In this document: in pieces, positions 7,432 through 13,883 of the stretch | Layout: each line of letters starts with the position of its first letter | Position numbering within the stretch: position 1 is the first letter of the stretch | From: an uncultured Brevibacterium sp. | GTDB taxonomy: Bacteria; Actinomycetota; Actinomycetes; Actinomycetales; Brevibacteriaceae | Direction: 5' to 3' | DNA: 15,258 nt | NCBI GenBank assembly: GCA_902489185.1 | Contig: CABTZC010000016.1 | Span: 1 to 15,258, forward strand | Made by a program: the position numbers and the translations under genes | The notes under the pieces: model-generated | What the model was told of the DNA's origin: nothing | Database searches by the model: none | What the model saw: only the letters and a program-made list of their open reading frames with translations

Positions 7432-9234
7432 CTAACCTTGTGCGGTAGTTGACGGCCGAGGTGTCGAAGAGTTGGGAACGACTGCGGGCTGGGTGCGGTT
7501 AAACTCCATTTGCGACATGCCGCCGACGCGAAGCGTAAGCCTGTCAGACGTGATGCCTTTCTTTGGGAAGAACGCAAACATTTCTACCGTTTCACCACGC
7601 GCCTTGTCTTTGTCAGTGGGGCGTACTGAGCGCGAGCACAGGCAGTCCAGCGGCCCCGCTGTCACCGAGTGAGCCAGCAAGTTGCTCGATTTGTCCCACA
7701 GCTGCATGTCGATCGTGGTGGGAGTGTCCCTGTAGTGAGTGACCGGATTGTTTCCAAAGGCCATGCTTCCTTCAATGTTGGCGCCCTGGGTGAATGCCCG
7801 TTCAACATCTTGACCAGCTGCCGTTCGCAAGGCAAAAGTCACCTTCAAGAGCTCGCCATACTCCGCAAACTCTTTGATATCTAGCTGCATTTCAGGAGCA
7901 TCAGTGTCTTTCGGTGAAGGAACGATCCCACTACCTAGAGCATCTGTGGAGTCGCCTGGCTTCATCTTTTTCAGGTCGGAGATTTTCTTACCAGAATCCA
8001 CGTTAGGGTCGATGTCACCTTGGGGCTTATAGCTAAACGAAACTCGGCGGTTCTTCGCCTGGTTCTTCTTAATAGCGTCACCGCTGGCTGTGCGGTTAGG
8101 AAGAATAGGTTGCGACTCCCCAAAACCTTTCGTTTCAAGAGTTATTCCTGAACCGCCCAATTTTGGTTCTAAGACTTTTTTGACTGATTCAGCTCGTCGA
8201 TTCGACAGGTCGACGTTGTATTTCTCATCACCTTCATCGTCGGTGTGGCCCTCAATGGTCACTTTCTGACCTGCAGCCGATTTCTTCAACTCACTAGCGA
8301 TACCGTCGATCAGCTTCGAATCGGAGTCTTTAACTTTGTCTGAGTCAAAATCAAACAAAACATCTGCGCTCACGTTCAAAGCCGATGAGTCACCCCGGTC
8401 AGACACCGAAGTGTCCATCACCGATTCGGTAACAAGGCTCATGGGAAAACGTCGTTCAAATATTGCGCCGCCACCGTAAGGGTTTGACAGGTCTTCTTGG
8501 TGGGCCCAGCGGTAATCAATTTCTGTCAGTTTAGGTGCTTCATAGCGCTGGTTTTCGCTGAGCTTCACATCAGTAAACACTGCCGCGTTGTCGCCGAACG
8601 AAATTCCGACGGAATCAGAGCTCGGAGTTGGGAAATCGGCGTAGAAAAGCGGAACGCGCTCCGGCTTTTCTCCCTGGTATTTCTCCGTTTTGGGGATGTT
8701 TGAGCATGTGCAATTTGAGTACGCCCTTTGGAATTCGTCCGGTCCTGTTGGCCGCGGGTTGGGTTCGTTTTTGAATTTGTCGGAGTACTGCAGCTTTTCG
8801 CCCTCATAGGACGATAGAAGCTCCTGGCTATTAAAGTCGAGGAGCCGGATGAATGGCATGTCCGAGACTGTGGCAAGTTCAGTTTGCAACTCGGAACCCT
8901 CGAGGAAGTTACCTTCAACGGGCGGCAACCATGCAGCGACCATGCGTGCAGACGTGCCGTCAGAGTCTAACGACAACACTTCCAAGCGCGCTTTCGCTGG
9001 ACCGTCATCAGTCGGACGCTCAACCACCGTTTCTGCAAGTGGCTCGCCCAGCGAGTTTGGACGCCAAAAAACGTCACTTTCTACCACCTCGGGAGCGGAA
9101 GGTTGCTGATTACCTCCGTCGCTGTCCTTACTCTGACCAGGGATACAACCAGTCAGAACCAATGTGAAAATCGACAGAACAGCCGCTGCCCATACCCGCA
9201 CAGCGTGGCGGGAAGCGAAACTGACAGAGTTCAT
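7432..9234 (-). CDS. OmpA-domain lipoprotein 1 with two CxC motifs
   Basis: This 600-residue lipoprotein has an n-h-c signal ending in LTGC (lipidated C30), then a disordered linker. A conserved N-terminal domain follows (about 48-270). The OmpA C-like peptidoglycan-binding domain spans about 285-402: VLFDFDSDK, IEGHTDDEGD (D332/D333) and LSNRRAESV (R347), the acidic and Arg positions that bind diaminopimelate in OmpA homologues. A further beta-rich domain (about 445-580) and a Pro/Ser/Thr tail ending AQG complete it. The only Cys pairs are CTC (175, 177) and CLC (531, 533), one in each flanking domain and both kept in the paralogue at 11904. It probably anchors in the membrane and grips the wall. 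The ATG lies 24 bases after the 181-aa lipoprotein gene and lacks a good ribosome site. Confidence 0.85.
   Translation of the reverse strand: MNSVSFASRHAVRVWAAAVLSIFTLVLTGCIPGQSKDSDGGNQQPSAPEVVESDVFWRPNSLGEPLAETVVERPTDDGPAKARLEVLSLDSDGTSARMVAAWLPPVEGNFLEGSELQTELATVSDMPFIRLLDFNSQELLSSYEGEKLQYSDKFKNEPNPRPTGPDEFQRAYSNCTCSNIPKTEKYQGEKPERVPLFYADFPTPSSDSVGISFGDNAAVFTDVKLSENQRYEAPKLTEIDYRWAHQEDLSNPYGGGAIFERRFPMSLVTESVMDTSVSDRGDSSALNVSADVLFDFDSDKVKDSDSKLIDGIASELKKSAAGQKVTIEGHTDDEGDEKYNVDLSNRRAESVKKVLEPKLGGSGITLETKGFGESQPILPNRTASGDAIKKNQAKNRRVSFSYKPQGDIDPNVDSGKKISDLKKMKPGDSTDALGSGIVPSPKDTDAPEMQLDIKEFAEYGELLKVTFALRTAAGQDVERAFTQGANIEGSMAFGNNPVTHYRDTPTTIDMQLWDKSSNLLAHSVTAGPLDCLCSRSVRPTDKDKARGETVEMFAFFPKKGITSDRLTLRVGGMSQMEFNRTQPAVVPNSSTPRPSTTAQG
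8918..8994. repeat. 77-base tract identical to 13393-13469 (copy A)
   Basis: Within OmpA lipoprotein 1 these 77 bases match the paralogous gene without a single difference, covering codons 81-105 completely. Flanking codons, although the protein is similar, carry frequent synonymous changes. The sharp edges suggest gene conversion between the two genes. Confidence 0.9.
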
Positions 9235-9258
9235 ACTGAGGAACTTCAGTGACGCTCG

Positions 9259-9804
9259 TCAGGGCGTGTACTCAAGCGAGTCGCGGATACCGTCAACCAC
9301 CGCAGGTGAAACACCCGTACCGATAATTTCGACGCCAGCAACTTTCTCCGATTTGCGGTTCGACACAAGCAACCATGTGCCGTTGACAGTTGATTCCTCT
9401 TGTTTGGTTGTAAAAGAGGATTCCACGCCAACATCAGCGTTCTTGACTTCTAGCTTTGACACTTTTTCAGGTGAAAAGTCTTCGCCGTAAATGCCATTGA
9501 ACATCGCTTCACCGCGGAGGACGCCAACTGTCGAATCGGCTTCAGCTGTGCGGCCCAGGTCGTCGCTGACGCGGATTACTACTTTAGGGTCAGATGGGTT
9601 GTCAGTGAACGATTTCGTCCAGCCGTCGGTCGGCTCGTAGTCAGGCACTTCACTCATGCCGTCGGGAAGTTCAAACGTAATTGTGGATCCGCCAGCACGG
9701 TTGGCGGTGCTGCCCTCGGGCTGACTTTCGCCTCCGCCCAGACCACAGGCCGACACGAGAAGTACCACTGATGCCAAAACGCCGAAGCCAAAGAACCGTT
9801 TCAT
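9259..9804 (-). CDS. Small lipoprotein of unknown function
   Basis: The 181-residue product has a clear lipoprotein signal: MKRFFGFG, a hydrophobic core, and lipobox VSAC (C20). The mature part is soluble and predicted beta-rich (ITFELPDGM, KVVIRVSDDLG, STVNGTWLLVSNRK), with C20 as the only Cys. The pattern of a short exported domain describing an 'exponential' series of strands resembles actinobacterial LpqN/DUF-type lipoproteins, but I do not assign a family. AAGGA precedes the ATG by 6 bases. It is the first gene of the 9804-4147 run and is followed 24 bases later by OmpA1. A role at the envelope beside OmpA1 is inferred from position. Confidence 0.8.
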   Translation of the reverse strand: MKRFFGFGVLASVVLLVSACGLGGGESQPEGSTANRAGGSTITFELPDGMSEVPDYEPTDGWTKSFTDNPSDPKVVIRVSDDLGRTAEADSTVGVLRGEAMFNGIYGEDFSPEKVSKLEVKNADVGVESSFTTKQEESTVNGTWLLVSNRKSEKVAGVEIIGTGVSPAVVDGIRDSLEYTP

Positions 9805-9849
9805 CGTATTCCTTTTGTTGTGGGGACTGAAGGGGAATAAACAATGTGT

Positions 9850-9877
9850 ACTTTACTATCGTTCTCACGAGTGTCAC
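9850..9877 (-). promoter_or_regulatory. Candidate promoter of the 9804-4147 operon
   Basis: On the minus strand GTGACA (9872-9877) matches the -35 consensus at five positions and is followed after 16 bases by TAAAGT (9850-9855), a four-of-six -10. The inferred start would give a leader of about 40 bases to the lipoprotein ATG. It lies in the 97-base gap after the 131-aa gene. Confidence 0.35.
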
Positions 9878-9890
9878 GTGGACATCCACG
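9877..9890. promoter_or_regulatory. Palindrome touching the candidate -35 element
   Basis: CGTGGA-CA-TCCACG is a perfect 6-bp inverted repeat around two bases, overlapping by one base the GTGACA element. Its place suggests a repressor or activator site, although it could also be a minor hairpin after the 131-aa gene, whose stop is 12 bases away. It has no T run. Confidence 0.3.
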
Positions 9891-9901
9891 AAGTCCCGCT
9901 G

Positions 9902-10297
9902 TTACGTTAGTTCGCCGTCCACCGGCCCAAACCAATAACGGCGAAAGAGAACGACAACTAGGGCTGCCCCAACCGCGCTGTCAACGATTGCTTGCAGCGG
10001 TGAAAAAATAGCAAACCACCAGCTAAAGTAGTCGTCTCGAAACGCGAGGAGCACTACAAGATACACGGACAGCAAAAACGGTATGAGGCAACTTGCTACT
10101 GCAAGCCTGACAAACCCGCCGTCACTACAAAAAGTTTGCACAAGTGCTGAAACAATCCCGGCGAGAACAGCACACAGCGCATACCACCAGCTCACGAGCC
10201 CATGAGTGAAAACTGAGATAACAAAGTTGGTTGCAAGGAACACTGCTGCGCCTAACAACCACGAAAAAATCAAATCTTTCACTGCACAGTCTTTCAC
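9902..10297 (-). CDS. Four-helix membrane protein of unknown function
   Basis: This 131-residue hydrophobic protein has about four membrane helices (roughly 8-30, 34-57, 63-85, 95-118), with short loops and a charged end (RRYWFGPVDGELT). It is rich in Trp and Phe at the helix borders (SWWYALC, FSWWFAIF). No family is recognised. The start is uncertain: GTG 10297 gives the longest frame, but GTG 10282 is nearly as good, since both have only a weak purine-rich stretch before them and the bases GTGAAAGA are repeated at both. It lies 51 bases after the prepilin gene, behind a strong hairpin, so it may be expressed less than the prepilin. Confidence 0.65.
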   Translation of the reverse strand: MKDCAVKDLIFSWLLGAAVFLATNFVISVFTHGLVSWWYALCAVLAGIVSALVQTFCSDGGFVRLAVASCLIPFLLSVYLVVLLAFRDDYFSWWFAIFSPLQAIVDSAVGAALVVVLFRRYWFGPVDGELT

Positions 10298-10307
10298 TTC
10301 TAAGCCG

Positions 10308-10339
10308 GAACTGACCGGACCTTTCAGCCCGGTCAGTTC
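10308..10339 (-). terminator. Perfect 11-bp hairpin between prepilin and downstream gene
   Basis: GAACTGACCGG and CCGGTCAGTTC pair perfectly around a 10-base loop, starting 9 bases after the prepilin stop codon. No T run follows on either strand, so it is not a classical intrinsic terminator. It could protect the 3' end of an abundant prepilin message, act as partial terminator, or control the ribosome site of the next gene, whose GTG begins 10 bases beyond it. Confidence 0.6.
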
Positions 10340-10348
10340 GCTACGGAT

Positions 10349-11782
10349 TTACATGTTACAAGTTGCGTCTGGCTGCCACTGACCTTCACCCGTTACCGGG
10401 TCTCGAACATACTGTTCACCGGAAGTCAGGTTTGTCGACTTCTTCTGCTGCTCATGGGCATATACGAAGTAATCTTCTCGCGACGTATCAGAGTTTGCGT
10501 CATAAGTGGCACGGCGGACGTATGAGTCTTCCTTCATGAGCTCAGCCATCGGGCTCAAGTCCTCTACAGGATAGTCACCAACCTCTGGAAACGCTGACAT
10601 CAAATACACCATTGGATCAAATGGCCTGTTTCGGAACTGCTCGGCAATTTCACGTTTCTCTGGAGTATCGATGTCAATCGAAGTTGTAGTCACGTTCATC
10701 GTCGAGTCAGACCCCTTGCCAGAAGGCCCGTTACTCTTCGTCTTATCGTTGTTGAAATCGTCTTTCGGCTTCTTGCCAATCTGCGTTTCCAACTTGTTCT
10801 GGCTACCGCGTTCCGTAGCGGTAGTGAAAGTAATATTCGTGATGTTACCGGCGGCGTCAGTCTTGTACGTCACAAGACTCTCGGCACCCAAATTTCCGCC
10901 TACCGACGCTTTGAGTTCTGCCACGTCCTTAGCTTTGAGTTTGCCACCCGCTAAAAGCTCTCCGTCGATGTTGGCGCCATACGTGTACTTGTGGGTGTCG
11001 TCGCTCGGGTCTTCCTTATTGTTTCCCCTGTCGTGCTCGTGTTGGCCCTTCCCTCCGATTTCTATGCCACCTCCGGCTTCAAAATCTGTCCCAGGCGCCC
11101 CCGTCCCTTCCTTCTTAGCGTTGTCGCCAGCTCTACCCTGAGCCAGTTTCTCTAAGCTGAACTTGCCCTCTGCACCTAGTGAAAGGTTGAATTCAGTGGA
11201 GGTCGCGTCTGGCTCACCGGACTTGCCATTAAAGATCTGACCTCCAGGCACATACTGGTGCCCTGAGTTCGCGCGATCTTCAGCCTGCGCAATTGCTGCG
11301 TCAAGTTCTTTCATTTCGTCACGTGAAAAGTGCCGTTTACTTCCGTTGGCGTATCCACCCGATGCCGTTATCGCAGCGTTGAGCCCGTTACCTTTAAGTT
11401 TCGCGTTCTTCAAACCAAACGCGCCCTCAAGCGTGTAGTCATCAGTTTCGACGAGGTCAGCAGAGCCGTCAGAGTAGTACGTGACTTTGTATCCCTGCCC
11501 GCTCTTAAAGTTGACGACCTTAACACCAGCTTCACTACCGTTGCGAGCAGAGTCCGTCGCCGTGATGCATTTGGGCGGCTCGGGTGGTGAACACACTCCT
11601 TTACCACCAAACGGAGAGTTCTTCAGTACGCCACAAATGATTTTTTCTAGACCGCTGGTCATATTTGGCGCCAAGGGCGCTGCAACAATTCCCGCAATGA
11701 TAATTGCGGCAATGACAGCTATACCGATGTATTCGATTGTTCCTTGACCAGATTGGCGTGCGGGGAATCTTCTGCGATGCAT
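10349..11782 (-). CDS. Oversized class III (Flp/Tad-type) prepilin-like surface protein
   Basis: The 477-residue product begins with a short basic leader (MHRRRFPARQSG) followed by QGTIEYIGIAVIAAIII. This is a class III prepilin site: cut after G12, Glu at +5, Tyr at +6, then a hydrophobic helix to about residue 36. The A24 peptidase at 4741 is the expected processing enzyme. Flp pilins are usually 50-80 residues; here the helix carries an outer domain of about 430 residues, rich in G, K, D, N and T, with beta-like repeats (LSLGAEGKFSLEK, FEAGGGIEIGGKG, NIDGELLAGGKLK, LKASVGGNLGAESL). Cys50, 64, 72 and 475 are the only Cys. ATG 11782 is chosen because GGAG lies 6 bases upstream; the frame is open to an ATG at 11854 but that one has no site and would put a promoter-like TATATT inside the gene. 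A pilus tip or adhesin role is inferred. Confidence 0.85.
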   Translation of the reverse strand: MHRRRFPARQSGQGTIEYIGIAVIAAIIIAGIVAAPLAPNMTSGLEKIICGVLKNSPFGGKGVCSPPEPPKCITATDSARNGSEAGVKVVNFKSGQGYKVTYYSDGSADLVETDDYTLEGAFGLKNAKLKGNGLNAAITASGGYANGSKRHFSRDEMKELDAAIAQAEDRANSGHQYVPGGQIFNGKSGEPDATSTEFNLSLGAEGKFSLEKLAQGRAGDNAKKEGTGAPGTDFEAGGGIEIGGKGQHEHDRGNNKEDPSDDTHKYTYGANIDGELLAGGKLKAKDVAELKASVGGNLGAESLVTYKTDAAGNITNITFTTATERGSQNKLETQIGKKPKDDFNNDKTKSNGPSGKGSDSTMNVTTTSIDIDTPEKREIAEQFRNRPFDPMVYLMSAFPEVGDYPVEDLSPMAELMKEDSYVRRATYDANSDTSREDYFVYAHEQQKKSTNLTSGEQYVRDPVTGEGQWQPDATCNM

Positions 11783-11788
11783 GACGGG

Positions 11789-11792
11789 CTCC
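11789..11792 (-). promoter_or_regulatory. Ribosome binding site that selects ATG 11782
   Basis: GGAG on the minus strand, 6 bases before ATG 11782. It supports a 12-residue prepilin leader instead of the 36-residue leader that the upstream ATG 11854 would give. Confidence 0.65.
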
Positions 11793-11824
11793 GTGGGGAT
11801 GATACTTTTCGACGGGGTACTCAG

Positions 11825-11830
11825 AATATA
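11825..11830 (-). promoter_or_regulatory. Possible -10 element of the prepilin gene
   Basis: TATATT on the minus strand lies 42 bases upstream of ATG 11782, after the terminator of OmpA2. No convincing -35 is seen at 17 bases, so this is weak support for an independent prepilin promoter. Confidence 0.25.
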
Positions 11831-11880
11831 TTCCATAGCCATACTGCACCGCATGGGCTCGGGGACCTATCTTCGGACCC

Positions 11881-11898
11881 AAAAAGACCAATCTGGTC
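11881..11898 (-). terminator. Intrinsic terminator after OmpA lipoprotein 2
   Basis: On the minus strand GACCA-GAT-TGGTC is followed directly by TTTTT, five bases after the OmpA2 stop. The left arm extends to TCGGACC (11895-11901), which could pair instead with GGTCCGA (11873-11879) just after the T run, giving a 7-bp alternative stem. Confidence 0.6.
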
Positions 11899-11903
11899 CG
11901 ACC

Positions 11904-13739
11904 TTAGCCTTGAGCAGAGCTTGAGGCTTGTGGTGAGGTCGCCTGTGACGACGCCCCCGCAGCCTGGGTGCGATTCACTTTGATCTGCGCAGTGTCTGCC
12001 ACGCGAATAATGAGTTCGTCTGACTCCATGCTTGCTTTAGGGAAGAAAGCGAACATTTCGATCGGCTCCCCACGAGCAACCGCATAGTCAACCGGGCTCA
12101 TCGTTTGTGAACACAGACAGTTACCCGGCCCTGCAGTCACCGTGGTCGCCAGCATATTTGTTTTCTTATCCCACAGTGCCAGGTTACTGAGTGATGGAGT
12201 GGCGGGATATTCAGCGGTGAAGTTTTGTCCAAATGGCATTGTCTCCACTTTTGAGTCCTGCTGATCAAATGCAGACGCATCGTCTTGCCCTGATACCGTA
12301 CTCACCGCAACAGTCAGTTTCAGAAAGTCTCCCTGCTCTTCCAGCGCTTTGACATCAAAATTCAGTTCAGGGGTGCCCCCGCCTTTAGGAGTAGGGAGAA
12401 CACCTGCGGTAATGCCGCCGTTCGAGGTTGCCGTTTTCATTTCAGGAAGGTCTTCGACCTCTTTACCCGTATCAACGTTTGCGTCGATCTGACCCTGGGG
12501 CTTGTAGTTAAACGAAACACGACGGTTCTTTGCCTGATTCTTTTTGATGGGGTTTCCCTTACCATCGCGGTTCGGCACGATTGGTTTCGTTTCACCAAAA
12601 CCTTTTGTCTCAAGCTGGATACCCGCCCCGGAAAGCTTGGGTTCAACCGCTTTTTTGACTGATTCTGCACGACGCTCGGATAAGCCCTGGTTGTAGTTCT
12701 CATCGCCTTCGTCATCAGTGTGGCCCTCGACCACAACCTTTTGGCCTTTCGCTGATTTCTTTAGCTCTTTGACAACAGAGTCAATCGCTTTTTCCGCGTC
12801 CTTGTTGAGTTTGTCTGAATCGAACTCAAACAACACGTCTGAGCTGACATTGAGCGCTGAGGTTTCACCTCGGTCAGACACGGAGGCATCCGTCACTGAC
12901 TCTGTATTCACGTCCAAAGGAATCCGTCGCTGCCCTACAGCACCAGAACCGTAGACATCAGGGATGGCGTTTTGACCATTCTTGATAAACGCGAAATCGA
13001 CAAGTTCTGGAACGTCAAACTTTTCATCCTGGCTCACCGCAACGCCTTCAAGAACTGCCGCGTTATCACCAAAGAAGACCGAAACCTTGTCATCCTCAGG
13101 CGCAGGGAAATCAGCGTAGAACAGTCGCAACGACTTAGGTGCCGTAGACGTTTCTTTGACTTCTTGAGGGCCGTACGAACATACACAATCGGTATTTCGA
13201 CTCACTTCATCCGTGGCCGGTAAGTCCTTGGCCTGAGGGGCGTCCTTAAACGAACCGTCTCCTGACTGTGAAGTCCCCTGGTACGGTTCGATAAATTGTT
13301 TTGCCTCAAAGTCAGCAAGACGCGTCCACGGAACACGCTGCGAGCGCCCTTTTTGACTCCGCAGTTCATCTGGTGACAAATGTTTACCGTCGACGGGCGG
13401 CAACCATGCAGCGACCATGCGTGCAGACGTGCCGTCAGAGTCTAACGACAACACTTCCAAGCGCGCTTTAGCCACACCGTCATCAGTTGGGCGCTCCACC
13501 ACAGTCTGCGCGACAGGCTCACCTAAGGTGTTCGGACGCCAAAAACCGTCACTCTCTACCACCTCGGGAGCGGGAGGCTGGTCACCACCTTTTCCATCAT
13601 CATTGCCACCCGAATCACCTTTAGGTGCGAGCGGATTACAGGCGGCCACGGACACACACAGAATGAGCGCGAAAGTCATGACCACGATCTTGCGAACTGG
13701 GGATGTAAACGATTCGGGAAAGTGAGGGGATGAAGTCAT
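11904..13739 (-). CDS. OmpA-domain lipoprotein 2, paralogue of lipoprotein 1
   Basis: This 611-residue lipoprotein has the same layout as the product of 7432-9234. The signal peptide ends in lipobox VAAC (C34). An acidic Gly-rich linker follows, then the shared N-terminal domain (about 58-280). The OmpA C-like domain lies at about 295-412 (VLFEFDSDK, VEGHTDDEGD, LSERRAESV with R357, and NRRVSFNYKP). A C-terminal beta domain (about 455-590) and an Ala/Ser/Gln tail ending AQG complete it. The CxC pairs are C185/C187 (CVC) and C541/C543 (CLC). The most divergent stretch between the paralogues is about residues 118-200, which suggests a binding surface that has specialised. The ATG has no ribosome site but sits exactly 6 bases after a TATTAT element, so a leaderless message is likely. 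A terminator follows directly. Confidence 0.87.
   Translation of the reverse strand: MTSSPHFPESFTSPVRKIVVMTFALILCVSVAACNPLAPKGDSGGNDDGKGGDQPPAPEVVESDGFWRPNTLGEPVAQTVVERPTDDGVAKARLEVLSLDSDGTSARMVAAWLPPVDGKHLSPDELRSQKGRSQRVPWTRLADFEAKQFIEPYQGTSQSGDGSFKDAPQAKDLPATDEVSRNTDCVCSYGPQEVKETSTAPKSLRLFYADFPAPEDDKVSVFFGDNAAVLEGVAVSQDEKFDVPELVDFAFIKNGQNAIPDVYGSGAVGQRRIPLDVNTESVTDASVSDRGETSALNVSSDVLFEFDSDKLNKDAEKAIDSVVKELKKSAKGQKVVVEGHTDDEGDENYNQGLSERRAESVKKAVEPKLSGAGIQLETKGFGETKPIVPNRDGKGNPIKKNQAKNRRVSFNYKPQGQIDANVDTGKEVEDLPEMKTATSNGGITAGVLPTPKGGGTPELNFDVKALEEQGDFLKLTVAVSTVSGQDDASAFDQQDSKVETMPFGQNFTAEYPATPSLSNLALWDKKTNMLATTVTAGPGNCLCSQTMSPVDYAVARGEPIEMFAFFPKASMESDELIIRVADTAQIKVNRTQAAGASSQATSPQASSSAQG
13393..13469. 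repeat. 77-base tract identical to 8918-8994 (copy B)
   Basis: Second copy of the identical tract, covering codons 91-115 of OmpA lipoprotein 2 in the same reading frame and orientation, 4475 bases from the first copy. It could also act as a site for recombination that would delete the genes between. Confidence 0.9.
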
Positions 13740-13745
13740 ATGACC

Positions 13746-13773
13746 ATAATAAATGCGCAGGCCAGAAGGTCCA
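13746..13773 (-). promoter_or_regulatory. Candidate leaderless promoter of OmpA lipoprotein 2
   Basis: TGGACC (13768-13773), 16 bases, then TATTAT (13746-13751) on the minus strand, followed by GGTCAT and then the ATG. A start 6-7 bases after the -10 falls on the A of the initiation codon. Leaderless messages are common in actinobacteria, and no ribosome binding site is present, which agrees. Confidence 0.55.
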
Positions 13774-13836
13774 GGAACGGATTTTGACCCAACAGGTGTA
13801 CGTTCGGTGAACTCTCAGAATAAGAACTACCGCACC

Positions 13837-13865
13837 TAGACACCTCGGCCAAGACTTATTATTCT
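13837..13865 (+). promoter_or_regulatory. Candidate promoter of the divergent cpaB operon
   Basis: TAGACA (13837-13842, five of six to the -35 consensus), 17 bases, then TATTCT (13860-13865, four of six). A start near 13872 would leave about 12 bases to ATG 13884 or about 39 to ATG 13911. It shares the 144-base divergent gap with the OmpA2 promoter, so the two may be co-regulated. Confidence 0.4.
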
Positions 13866-13883
13866 CATTGTTAGCACTACCCC

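Noticed and set aside
11783..11854. Extension of the prepilin gene to ATG 11854
   Set aside because: The upstream ATG has no ribosome site, gives an atypically long 36-residue leader with an unrelated hydrophobic patch, and overlaps a promoter-like element; ATG 11782 has GGAG at 6 bases.
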